DNA of 64,000 nt from Diplolepis rosae (Eukaryota; Arthropoda; Insecta; Hymenoptera; Diplolepididae), in the NCBI GenBank assembly GCA_030998225.1, contig JAPYXD010000711.1, forward strand, positions 1,488,001 through 1,552,000, in the 5' to 3' direction. This document shows, one piece after another, positions 55,201-64,000 of the stretch. How positions within the stretch are numbered: position 1 is the stretch's first letter; each line of letters begins with the position of its first letter. Position numbers and translations under genes: made by a program. The notes beneath the pieces were generated by a model that made no database searches, was not told the DNA's origin, and saw nothing but the letters and a program-made list of their open reading frames with translations.

Positions 55201-58200
55201 CCCCATAAAAAGTTTCGACTAATTAAGCAATTTATATTTTATAATCCCATGTGTGATTGGATTTTTTCGGCTTGGTTTTGTAGGTGAAATTAACTACATT
55301 TATTATAAATAAAATAACATGCACTGAAGTGTGGTTACCCCTTATAAATGGATTTCTCATGAAAATGCAAATATACGTAAACGTTATATTATTATCCCGT
55401 AGCATATATATTTTTTCAGAATTTCCAGCTTCAACTTCACCCACTTGGTTATATTCTTGTATAATTGTAGCTTCTTTGGTGGTACTTTACCCCCATAAAA
55501 ATGTTTTGACTAAAATAAACAAATTATATTTTTAAACCCTCGATTTGAAAGAATTTTTTCTGCTTGGTGTTGTAAATCAAATTTACTTTATTTTTTAGAA
55601 ATAAAATAACATGCACTGAAGGGTGGTTACCCCTTCTAACTGAATTTCTAATGAAAATGCAAATATACGTAAACGTTATTTTATTATCGCGAGACATATA
55701 TATTTTTTTAGAATGTCCAGCTTCAAATTAACCTACTTGGTAATTTTCTTTGTATAATCGTAAATTTTTTGCGGTATTTTACCCCCATAAATTTTTTGGA
55801 CTAATGAAGCAATTTATATTTTCCAAGCCCCGCTGTGACTGTATTTTTTCGGCTTGGTTTTGTAGGTGAAATTAACTACATTTATTATAAATAAAATAAC
55901 ATGCACTGAAGGGTGGTTACGCCTTATAAATGAATTTCTAATGAAAATGCAAATATACGTAAACGTTATTTTATTATCGCGTGGCATATATATTTTATTC
56001 AGAATTTACAGCTTCAATTTGACCTACTTGGTAATTTTCTTGTATATTCGTAAATTTTTTGGTGTAGTTTACCCCTATAAAATGATTCGACTAATTATGC
56101 AATTTATATTTTTCAACCCTCGATTTGAAAGAATTTTTTCTGCTTGGTTTTGTAAGTCAAATTTACTTTATTTTGTAGAAATATAACAGGATACACTTAA
56201 GGGTGGTTACCCCTTATAAATGAATTTCTAATGAAAATGCAAATATACGTAAACGTTATTTTATTATCGCGTGGCATATATATTTTATTCAGAATTTTCA
56301 GCTTCAATTTAACCTACTTGGTAATTTTCTTGTATATTCGTAAATTTTTTGGTGTAGTTTACCCCCATAAAATGTTTCGACTAATTATGCAATTTATATT
56401 TTTCAACCCTCGATTTGAAAGAATTTTTTCTGCTTGGTTTTGTAAGTCAAATTTACTTTATTTTGTAGAAATTTATTTTGTAGAAATATAACAGGATACA
56501 CTGAAGTGTGGTTACCCCTTATAAATGGATTTCTCATGAAAATGCAAATATACGTAAACTTTATTTTATTATCGCGTGACATATATATTTTTTCAGAATT
56601 TCCAGATTCAACTTCACCCACTTTGTTATTTTCTTGTATAACTGTAGCATTTTTGGGGGTACTTTACCCCCATAAAATGTTTTGACTAAATTAAGCAATT
56701 TATATTTTTAAACCCTCGATTTGAAAGAATTTTTTCTGCTTGGTGTTGTAAGTCAAATTTACTTTATTTTTTAGAAATAAAATAACATGCACTGAAGGGT
56801 GGTTACCCCTTCTAACTGAATTTCTAATGAAAATGCAAATATACGTAAACGTTATTTTATTATCGCCGGGCATATATATTTTTTTCAGAATTTTCAGCTT
56901 CAATTTAACCTACTTGGTAATTTTCTTGTATAATCGTAAATTTTTTGCGGTAGTTTACCCCCATAAAATGTTTCGACTAATTAAGCAATTTATATTTTCT
57001 AATCCCCTGTGTGATTGGATTTTTTCGGCTTGGTTTTGTAGGTGAAATTAACTACATTTATTATAAATAAAATAACATGCACTGAAGGGTGGTTACGCCT
57101 TATAAATGAATTTCTAATGAAAATGCAAATATACGTAAACGTTATTTTATTATCGCGTGGCATATATATTTTATTCAGAATTTTCAGCTTCAATTTAACC
57201 TTTTTGGTAATTTTCTTGTATATTCGTAAATTTTTTGGTGTAGTTTACCCCCATAAAATGTTTGGACTAAATTAAGCAATTTATATTTTCAACACTCGAT
57301 TTGAAAGAATTTTTTTCTGCTTGGTTTTGTAAGTCAAATTTACTTTAATTTGTAGAAATTTACTTTATTTTGCAGAAATTTACTTTATTTTGTAGAAATA
57401 TAACAGGATACACTTAAGGGTGGTTACCCCTTATAAATGAATTTCTAATGAAAATGCAAATATACGTAAACGTTATTTTATTATCGCGTGGCATATATAT
57501 TTTTTTCAGAATTTTCAGCTTCAATTTAACCTACTTGGTAATTTTCTTGTATATTCGTAAATTTTTTGGTGTAGTTTACCCCCATAAAATGTTTTGACTA
57601 AATTGGTTACGCCTTATAAATGAATTTCTAATGAAAATGCAAATATAGGTAAACGTTATTTCATTATCGCGTGGCATATATATTTTTTCAGAATTTCCAG
57701 CTTCAACTTCACCCACTTGGTTAAATTCTTGTATAATTGTAGCTTCTTTGGTGGTACTTTACCCCCATAAAATGTTTTGACTAAATTAAGCAATTTATAT
57801 TTTTCAACCCTCGATTTGAATGAATTTTTTCTGCTTCGTTTTGTACGCGAAATTAACATTATTTTGTCGAAATATAATAACATGCACTTATAGGTGGATG
57901 TCCCTTATAAATTAATTTCTCATGAAAATACAAACATACGTAAACGTTATATTATTATCCCGTAGCATATATATTTTTTCAGAATTTCCAGCTTCAACTT
58001 CACCCACTTGGTTATATTCTTCTATAATTGTAGCTTCTTTGGGGGTATTTTAACCCCATAAAATTTTTTGCACTAATTAAGCAATTTATATTTTTAAACC
58101 CTCGATTTGAAAGAATTTTTTCTGCTTGGTGTTGTAAGTCAAATTTACTTTATTTTTTAGAAATAAAATAACATGCACTGAAGGGTGGTTACCCCTTCTA

Positions 58201-58500
58201 ACTGAATTTCTAATGAAAATGAAAATATACGTAAACGTTATTTTATTATCGCGTGGCATATATATTTTTTTCAGAATTTTCAGCTTCAATTTAACCTACT
58301 TGGTAATTTTCTTGTATAATCGTAAATTTTTTGCCGTAGTTTACCCCCATAAAAAGTTTCGACTAATTAAGCAATTTATATCTTATAATCCCATGTGTGA
58401 TTGGATTTTTTCGGCTTGGTTTTGTAGGTGAAATTAACTACATTTATTATAAATAAAATAACATGCACTGAAGTGTGGTTACCCCTTATAAATGGATTTC
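52205..58500 (+). repeat. Pair of ~2.3-kb satellite blocks 4,015 bp apart
   Basis: 52205-54490 is repeated at 56220-58505. Matching points are 52388/56403, 52685/56700, 52984/56999, 53640/57656 and 54360/58376. Private features are shared: the shortened sub-repeat AAATTTATTTTGTAGAAATA (near 52453 and 56468), AACCTTTTTGG (near 53181 and 57196), and a deletion joint ACTAAATTGGTTACGCC (near 53582 and 57598) that fuses two monomers. The shortened sub-repeat also occurs near 50388, 2,067 bp before 52453, so this segment has been duplicated at least twice. Confidence 0.9.
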
Positions 58501-60505
58501 TCATGAAAATGCAAATATACGTAAACGTTATATTATTATCCCGTAGCATATATATTTTTTCAGAATTTCCAGCTTCAACTTCACCCACTTGGTTATATTC
58601 TTGTATAATTGTAGCTTCTTTGGTGGTACTTTACCCCCATAAAATGTTTTGACTAAATTAAGCAATTTATATTTTTAAACCCTCGATTTGAAAGAATTTT
58701 TTCTGCTTGGTGTTGTAAGTCAAATTTACTTTATTTTTTAGAAATAAAATAACATGCACTGAAGGGTGGTTACCCCTTCTAACTGAATTTCTAATGAAAA
58801 TGCAAATATACGTAAACGTTATTTTATTATCGCCGGGCATATATATTTTTTCAGAATTTCCAGCTTCAACTTCACCCACTTGGTTGATTTCTTGTATGAT
58901 TGTAGCTTCTTTGGGGGTACTTTACCCCCATAAAATGTTTTGACTAAATTAAGCAATTTATATTTTTCAACCCTCGATTTGAATGAATTTTTTCTGCTTC
59001 GTTTTGTACGCGAAATTAACATTATTTTGTCGAAATATAATAACATGCACTTAAAGGTGGATGTCCCTTATAAATTAATTTCTCATGAAAATACAAACAT
59101 ACGTAAACATTATATTATTATCCCGTAGCATATATATTTTTTCAGAATTTCCAGCTTCAACTTCACCCACTTGGTTATATTCTTCTATAATTGTAGCTTC
59201 TTTGGGGGTACTTTACCCCCATAAAATGTTTTGACTAAATTAAGCAATTTATATTTTTAAACCCTCGATTTGAAAGAATTTTTTCTGCTTGGTGTTGTAA
59301 GTCAAATTTACTTTATTTTTGAGAAATAAAATAACATGCACTGAAGGGTGGTTACCCCTTCTAACTGAATTTCCAATGAAAATGAAAATATACGTAAACG
59401 TTATTTTATTATCGCGTGGCATATATAATTTTTTCAGAATTTTCATCTTCAATTTAACCTACTTGGTAATTTTCTTGTATAATCGTAAATTTTTTGCCGT
59501 AGTTTACCCCCATAAAAAGTTTCGACTAATTAATCACTTTATATTTTATAATCCCATGTGTGATTGGATTTTTTCGGCTTGGTTTTGTAGGTGAAATTAA
59601 CTACATTTATTATAAATAAAATAACATGCACTGAAGTGTGGTTACCCCTTATAAATGGATTTCTCATGAAAATGCAAATATACGTAAACGTTATATTATT
59701 ATCCCGTAGCATATATATTTTTTCAGAATTTCCAGCTTCAACTTCACCCACTTGGTTATATTCTTGTATAATTGTAGCTTCTTTGGTGGTACTTTACCCC
59801 CATAAAATGTTTTGACTAAATTAAGCAATTTATATTTTTAAACCCTCTATTTGAAAGAATTTTTTCTGCTTGGTGTTGTAAGTCAAATTTACTTTATTTT
59901 TTAGAAATAAAATAACATGCACTGAAGGGTGCTTACCCCTTCTAACTGAATTTCTAATGAATTTGCAAATATACGTAAACGTTATTTTATTATCGCGAGG
60001 CATATATATTTTTTTAGAATGTCCAGCTTCAAATTAACCTACTTGGTAATTTTCTTGTATAATCGTAAATTTTTTGCGGTAGTTTACCCCCATAAAATGT
60101 TTCGACTAATTAAGCAATTTATATTTTCTAATCCCCTGTGTGCTTGGATTTTTTCGGCTTGGTTTTGTAGGTGAAATTAACTACATTTATTATAAATAAA
60201 ATAACATGCACTGAAGGGTGGTTACGCCTTATAAATGAATTTCTAATGAAAATGCAAATATACGTAAACGTTATTTTATTATCGCGTGGCATATATATTT
60301 TATTCAGAATTTACAGCTTCAATTTGACCTACTTGGTAATTTTCTTGTATATTCGTAAATTTTTTGGTGTAGTTTACCCCTATAAAATGATTCGACTAAT
60401 TATGCAATTTATATTTTTCAACCCTCGATTTGAAAGAATTTTTTCTGCTTGGTTTTGTAAGTCAAATTTACTTTAATTTGTAGAAATTTACTTTATTTTG
60501 TAGAA

Positions 60506-60693
60506 TATGTTGTCGTTCCCCTCTTTGAGGTATGGGAGTGAGGGAGACAGTCGTAGTGTGAGGGAGAGCGACGAGAGGAACTCCTCGCCTCGCTCTAGTT
60601 ATTTTTTAAGTTGGAGAGGTTAGAAAAGAAGACAGGCGTCTTTCCAAGGTAAAATCGAGAATTTATTGCTAACAACTAGTTTACAGACTCTTA
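60506..60693 (-). terminator. 3' end of the 62-kb gene: AATAAA and downstream flank
   Basis: On the minus strand, AATAAA lies at 60667-60662, 27 bases after the TAG stop. Pyrimidine- and GT-bearing sequence follows near 60645-60610, which suits a poly(A) site at about 60640-60650. Further on (60565-60596) lies a lone hairpin of the same family as the intron array. The segment ends at the satellite boundary near 60505. Confidence 0.6.
60565..60596. repeat. Lone 32-nt imperfect hairpin of the intron family
   Basis: Arms AGAGCGACGAGAGG (60565-60578) and CCTCGCCTCGCTCT (60583-60596) pair at 12 of 14 positions around a 4-nt loop. The two mismatches (C against C, A against G) sit at the same internal places as in the hairpins of 61471-62020. 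Confidence 0.8.
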
Positions 60694-62075
60694 CTAAAAT
60701 AATTCTTTTAATTTACGCTTAATTCGCTCGGCGCGCATTGGTTTGTACGGGTGCGCCCTCTGCCGTAGGGACGGGGAGGGTGTCGATCCGATCGGAGAAA
60801 ACAGGATCGGGATGTCTAAAACATCCTCGAAGATGGCGCGGAGGTCGTCCGGCGTCGTGGGCTGCTTATCCCTCCTCGAGGCGGTAGGTCTTACGGGCGT
60901 ACCGGGAGGTGAAAAGATGGATCGTGGCCTTATCACTGGTGCGACCACCTTCGTGGGGGAGGCGATCCGGGCGGGTTTCCAGGGCCCCTCCTGGGTACGT
61001 GACCGGGTCGCGGGATCAGACCGTGAGTCGATATTGGACACGTACGAGAAGTACGTATCCCCACTTGACGACAGGAGCCTTCGTTGGGGTGGTCGATGAG
61101 CGTCGTAGTCACGTATATCTGACTCGTGCTCAGGGGAGAAACTCCCTAGTGGCGTCCCTGGGTCGACAGGGGATGACGGTCGTGAGGTCCAATCAGGGAC
61201 CGGGAGTACGGCTGGAACCCGTGCCGTGAGTGCGATTTGGCGGAGAAGATGGGCTTCGTAGACCCTGGTCTGATGTGGCAAAACGGCGCGTATCTGCCCT
61301 GGATCTCTCTGGTAACCGGGTCGAAGCGGCTCGGTGGCGTATCCTGGCTGAAGCAACTTCGTCCGCTGTTGGTATTCGACGGCCCTAGCCAAACTGCGTC
61401 GCTGGTTGTGTTTGCGACCCTGCAAGCGTTTACCTCCGGATTAGTTTCAGGGGGTTTCTAGAGGGAAGAATGAACGACGAGAAGAATACTTCGCCCCGTT
61501 CAGAAGGAGAGAGAGAGGGAGAACAACGAGAGGAATGCCTCGCCTTGTTCCCGACGGAGAGCGACGAGAAGATACTTCGCCCCGCTTCCGTTAGTGTAGA
61601 AAAGAGAAAGGTGTGAACGACGAGAAGAATGCTTCGCCCCGTTCAGAAAGAGAGAGAGAGAGAAAGGGAGAACAACGAGAGGAATGCCTCGCCTTGTTCT
61701 CGATGGAGAGCGACGAGAAGATACTTCGCCTCGCTTCCGTTAGTGTGAGAAAGAACAAGAGTGAACGACGAGAAGAATGCTTCGCCCCGTTCAGAAAGAG
61801 AGGGAGAACAACGAGAGGAATGCCTCGCCTTGTTCCCGACGGAGAGCGACGAGAAGATACTTCGCCCCGCTTCCGTTAGTGTAGAAAAGAGAAAGGTGTG
61901 AACGACGAGAAGAATGCTTCGCCCCGTTCAGAAAGAGAGAGAGAGAGAAAGGGAGAACAACGAGAGGAATGCCTCGCCTTGTTCTCGATGGAAGCGACGA
62001 GAAGGTACTTCGCCTCGCTTCCGCTAGTATAGAAAAGAGTCAGTGTGGTAGGTGAAAATAAGTACGGCTTACCAT
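60694..62075 (-). CDS. Predicted two-exon gene, 242-residue basic proline-rich protein
   Basis: I do not recognise the family. Exon 2 is an open frame from 61419 to a TAG at 60694-60696. It has no ATG of its own upstream: the frame runs back to a TAA a few codons before the acceptor. Exon 1 ends ATG (62075-62073), followed at once by GTAAGCC; the acceptor is CGCTTGCAG at 61420. Joining them gives M-GRKHNQRRSLARA in phase, a phase-0 intron of 653 nt. The polypyrimidine tract is weak, which lowers confidence. The protein starts and ends basic (GRKHNQRR; MRAERIKRKLKELF) and the middle is rich in P, R and S, with about ten SP/TP pairs (SSPVDPGTP, FSPPGTP, IGSTPSPS). One amphipathic stretch, TPDDLRAIFEDVLDIPI, lies at residues about 190-206. 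There is no signal peptide or membrane segment; a nuclear or nucleic-acid-binding role would fit but is only inference. A mobile-element origin is possible. Confidence 0.5.
61420..62072 (-). other. Predicted intron carrying the hairpin repeat array
   Basis: Donor GTAAGCC at 62072 and acceptor TTGCAG at 61422-61420. Nearly the whole intron consists of the repeat array annotated at 61471-62025. If splicing is as predicted, the hairpins are transcribed but removed from the mRNA. Confidence 0.5.
61471..62025. repeat. Four copies of a ~143-bp repeat, each with three imperfect hairpins
   Basis: The first hairpin of each copy starts at 61472, 61615, 61763 and 61900 (steps 143, 148, 137). The order in each copy is H1, H2, then H3. 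H1 has arms GAACGACGAGAAG and CTTCGCCCCGTTC. H2 has arms GAACAACGAGAGG and CCTCGCCTTGTTC (e.g. 61521-61550). H3 has GAGCGACGAGAAG, or GGAAGCGACGAGAAG in the last copy, with CTTCGCC(C/T)CGCTTCC. Copies are linked by GA-rich spacers (GAGAGAGAGAAAGGGA) and TTAGTGTAGAAAAGAG. Loops are 3-4 nt (AAT, ATA, GTA). Stems keep 11-13 pairs with mismatches at fixed internal positions. Purpose unknown. Confidence 0.9.
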
Positions 62076-62158
62076 GTTTTCTCTGGTGATGATTTAGTAG
62101 TGCGATTTATTTAAGGTTGAGACTGGACCTAGCTCGTGGTGAGTGGAGCGTTAGATCT
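62073..62158 (-). other. Predicted 5' UTR exon of the 62-kb gene
   Basis: 86 nt from the initiator A (62158) to the end of the ATG. The start context AGAAAACATG has A-rich bases before the codon, as is common in arthropod genes. There is no earlier ATG in this exon. Confidence 0.5.
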
Positions 62159-62189
62159 GATTTTCCAAGCGAAGGGACCCCTTTTTATA
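62154..62189 (-). promoter_or_regulatory. TATA box and initiator of the minus-strand gene
   Basis: TATAAAAAGG reads on the minus strand from 62189, and TCAGATC from 62160. With A62158 as +1 the TATA box starts at -31, the standard arthropod geometry, and TCAG matches the arthropod initiator core. Both the motifs and their spacing are right, so this is a strong core-promoter call from sequence alone. Confidence 0.75.
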
Positions 62190-62211
62190 CTCGAAGGGCT
62201 CGAAGGGAAAG

Positions 62212-62423
62212 TGCGTGGGGGTAGGCGCAAGCGTGGGGGTGTTCGAGATGCGTGGGCATGATGCACTTAGTGGCGTCACCACGCGCCAATCGAGACGCTC
62301 CGGCGCTTTGCGCATCCCCTCCGCGCCGCGTGCATCGTGCTTTCCGATAGACTGGGTCCGCTGAGCCAATCCTCGGTAAGCACGCGCTTTTCTTTCCCCT
62401 GAGTCGTTCGACGCGTATCCAAT
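62212..62423. promoter_or_regulatory. GC-rich proximal promoter with CCAAT and GCGTGGG motifs
   Basis: Upstream of the TATA box lie three CCAAT pentamers on the plus strand (62286-62290, 62366-62370, 62419-62423), so inverted ATTGG boxes relative to the gene, at about -130, -210 and -263. Nearer the TATA are three GCGTGGG motifs (about 62213, 62231 and 62250), similar to EGR-type zinc-finger sites. The region is CpG-rich, in contrast to the AT-rich DNA on its far side. Factor binding is inferred from motif shape only. Confidence 0.45.
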
Positions 62424-62449
62424 GGGCCCGTTCGGGAAAATGCTACATT

Positions 62450-62760
62450 TACAAACAATTCTTAAACTAACTTAATTAACCTTATTAATATATCTTTATA
62501 CTTTAAAAATAATAGAAATGATTTAAAAATTAATGAATATTTATACAAACTAAATTAATCCTTAAAACTAATTTTCCAAGGTCCCACCAATGGCGTAGAC
62601 GGAAACGTGTAAAAATCTAAACAATTTCTAAATATTAATAACTTAAGAGTCTAACTTATGTCTAAAAATTGTAAAAGATCTGGGAAGTTTTAATCTATTT
62701 AAAAAGTTAATTAATTTTTAACTTGTTCTTGTGAATTTATTTATTGAAATTCTGGTAACG
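62450..62760. other. AT-rich spacer, nothing identified
   Basis: A sharp switch from GC-rich promoter DNA to simple AT-rich sequence at about 62448. It has many TAAT/TTAA stretches, no open frame of note and no repeat matching the satellite. Confidence 0.7.
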
Positions 62761-63435
62761 GCAAGGCGCATGACAACGGGTTGGCCGGCCCGTGACGGTA
62801 ACTTACCGTAACCGAGAACTTCTCTATGCATCAATGATGGCGGGTGACGCTTGGACGCCGTAGAAAAAGATGGAGGATACAAACATGGGAGGATAGAAAG
62901 AGAAAGATAGAGTTGGTGAATATGGCGTCCAAGTAAACATTGATGCTTTGTGACTGAATGGAAAAATTTAATCTTCTACTAATGAAAATTACTTCCCAGT
63001 TCTTTTTCCCTGGAGATGAGCAAATCAAAGGTCAGTTAGTAAAAACTAAAAAGACTATTATACGCTAGTGCGTGTATCAAATTCCCCCCATTTAGATTGA
63101 CCTTTGTTTGCGCATGTCTATTTCGGAATCATAATAATTGTATTCAAAAATATTGTAATTGGACCTAACGGAAATTTCTTAAAATCTAATCACGCTTCCA
63201 GTGATGCGTTGATGATGTCTGTAACGCCCCCTGGTGTTACTTATTGTAGAATCGACCTGCTGGTTTCTTCTTTTTTCATAGCGCCTTCGCGGCGATTGTG
63301 AGGTTGGTAGGTGTGCCTGCTCGGCAACAATAATTTCTGATGGCTTCCAGTGTGTAGTGCTGGAGAGGTGGAGGTGTTTGTGCAGTTATTCACTGACACG
63401 AGATCGATGAGCGATCATCTTTGTTCATAACTCCT
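62761..63435. other. Unassigned intergenic sequence
   Basis: Mixed-composition DNA without a supported gene. Small features are a 13-bp palindrome CGGTAACTTACCG (62796-62808) and a GATCGATGAGCGATC near-palindrome at about 63400. A 65-codon minus-strand frame at 62831-63028 has no coding-like features. The last 100 bp would be the 3' flank of the gene at the right edge; I see no AATAAA there. Confidence 0.6.
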
Positions 63436-64000
63436 TTACTTCTCTTTTGCTACGTACGGCCTCGCGTCTCTATACGTTACGCCTTTGCGTTTACGTAACA
63501 TATAACGTGCCCTGTCGTCATTATCTGAGTCTGCGCGAAACGAGGATGGACGCGACTGCCCGCCGACGTCTATAGGTGGCGTGTGTAACACCGTGTTTTT
63601 GTTAGACAAGGATGGGTGCAGCTTCTCGCTGACGTCGGTAGGTGGCGCTTGTGACGCAGTCCTTTCGTTAGACGAGGATGGACGCAGCTTCTCGCTGACG
63701 TCGGTAGGTGGTGTGTGAGGCACACGGCTTTTCCTAGAGAAGGATGGACGCAGCTTCTCGCCGACGTCGGTAGGTGGCGCTTGTGACGCAGTCCGTCCGT
63801 TAGACAAGGATGGGTGCAGCTTCTCGCTGACGTCGGTAGGTGGTGTGTGAGGCACACGGTTTTTCCTAGAGAAGGATGGACACAGCTTCTCGCCGACGTC
63901 GGTAGGTGGCGCTTGTGACGCAGTCCGTCCGTTAGACAAGGATGGACGCAGCTCCTCGCTGACGCCTGTAATAATATCCTCCTCGGGTGGAGATGGACGG
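63436..64000 (-). CDS. C-terminal part of a protein with alternating 22-residue repeats (start outside window)
   Basis: The minus-strand frame is open from the window edge to the TAA at 63438-63436, about 187 residues. It is built of 22-residue (66-bp) units that alternate between two forms. One reads PPTDVSEKLHPSLSNGRTAS then QA; the other reads PPTDVGEKLRPSFSRKSRVP then HT. At least six units are visible, the last one degenerate (PPIDVGGQSRPSSF), followed by a non-repeat tail with ADSDNDDRARYMLRKRKG and ending DARPYVAKEK. The tail is first acidic, then basic. The real start lies upstream, beyond 64000: the frame continues as RPSPPPEEDIITGVSEELR at the edge. Changes between units keep the frame and mostly conserve residue type, which favours real coding. 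I do not recognise the family; it may be a gene's last exon or part of a mobile element. Confidence 0.55.
   Translation of the reverse strand, partial: RPSPPEEDIITGVSEELRPSLSNGRTASQAPPTDVGEKLCPSFSRKNRVPHTPPTDVSEKLHPSLSNGRTASQAPPTDVGEKLRPSFSRKSRVPHTPPTDVSEKLRPSSSNERTASQAPPTDVSEKLHPSLSNKNTVLHTPPIDVGGQSRPSSFRADSDNDDRARYMLRKRKGVTYRDARPYVAKEK

Larger units (their letters stand above)
41542..60505 (+). repeat. Satellite array, right block
   Basis: Same satellite and orientation. The first 500 bp (41542-42050) are diverged, mirroring the diverged monomers left of the island. From about 42.1 kb on the monomers are homogeneous and strongly organised into longer duplicated blocks (1,508 bp at 42.4-45.8 kb; 2,067- and 4,015-bp offsets at 50-58.5 kb). 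The array stops inside a 20-bp sub-repeat at TTGTAGAA|TATGTTGTCG (60505/60506). Non-coding. Confidence 0.96.

Noticed and set aside
437..60505. Dozens of 60-128 codon open frames on both strands of the satellite, with recurring hydrophobic products (e.g. 8765-9127, 26476-26838)
   Set aside because: They repeat because the monomer repeats. They overlap each other on opposite strands, cross monomer borders, break at random class variants, and their composition follows the AT-rich sequence.
437..60505. CRISPR-like array
   Set aside because: Repeats are about 290 bp and contiguous, with no unique spacers, in a eukaryotic context.
437..60505. CENP-B box and a firm centromere call
   Set aside because: I found no convincing CENP-B box-like motif, and centromere identity cannot be read from satellite sequence alone.
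60743..61461. Plus-strand frames of 74-118 codons (60743-61099, 60909-61229, 61237-61461)
   Set aside because: They are antisense to the GC-rich coding exon of the predicted minus-strand gene, with no promoter or splice support.
61613..61879. 88-codon plus-strand frame rich in E, R and K
   Set aside because: It lies wholly within the hairpin repeat array and reads GA-rich spacers. It is opposite to the promoter-supported gene and is explained by the repeats.
60506..62200. LTR retrotransposon or inverted-repeat DNA transposon reading of the 60.5-62.2 kb segment
   Set aside because: No second copy of the promoter region is found near 60.5 kb, and no convincing terminal inverted repeat or target-site duplication. 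A mobile origin remains possible but unsupported.
62796..62808. 13-bp palindrome CGGTAACTTACCG as a regulatory site
   Set aside because: Short, single and without positional context; chance is sufficient.
62831..63028. 65-codon minus-strand frame
   Set aside because: Short, with no recognised motif and no promoter or splice context.
63570..63857. Second minus-strand frame of 95 codons in the 22-residue repeat region
   Set aside because: A 66-bp repeat leaves any stop-free frame open along its length. The other frame reaches a sensible charged C-terminus, so this one is taken as a shadow.

Overview
The window looks like nuclear DNA of an insect or other arthropod. The evidence is a spliced-gene layout, arthropod-style core promoters (TATA plus a TCAG initiator, and an initiator plus DPE), a poly(A)-tailed non-LTR retrotransposon, and about 54 kb of tandem satellite DNA. 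I cannot fix the species from sequence alone. No rRNA or tRNA gene, CRISPR array or bacterial operon is visible.

Layout: 1-436 is an AT-rich flank with no convincing gene. From about 437 to 60505 the window is a single head-to-tail AT-rich satellite, always in the same orientation, with a monomer near 290 bp (common spacings 282, 290 and 299). It has at least five monomer classes and several longer duplicated blocks (about 1.09, 1.51, 2.71 and 4.02 kb offsets). It is interrupted twice. At 17150-22599 lies a full-length but decayed minus-strand I/Jockey-group LINE, with a 20-nt poly(A) tail, an 11-bp target-site duplication, an intact ORF1 and a broken ORF2. At 41089-41541 lies a GC-rich island holding a degenerate coding fragment, flanked by unusually diverged monomers. 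The many 60-130 codon open frames inside the satellite are by-products of repeated AT-rich sequence and are not annotated as genes.

At about 60506 the satellite ends abruptly and GC-rich unique DNA begins. The 60.5-62.4 kb segment reads as one complete minus-strand transcription unit. It has a TATA box exactly 31 bases before a TCAGAT initiator, an 86-nt first exon ending in ATG|GTAAG, a 653-nt intron, a second exon carrying a 241-codon frame that joins in phase to the exon-1 ATG, and AATAAA just after the stop. The intron is filled by four copies of a roughly 143-bp repeat, each encoding three imperfect hairpins. The hairpin arms differ between families by matched (compensatory) changes, and a thirteenth hairpin lies beyond the 3' end of the gene. 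This gene and hairpin array is the least explained part of the window.

An AT-rich spacer and an unassigned stretch follow (62.45-63.43 kb). The right edge (63436-64000) holds the C-terminal part of a minus-strand protein made of alternating 22-residue repeats and a basic tail; its start lies outside the window.

The LINE is a dead passenger that landed in the satellite. The satellite shows block duplication and short-repeat instability typical of heterochromatin. The right-hand 3.5 kb is the transition to gene-bearing DNA.
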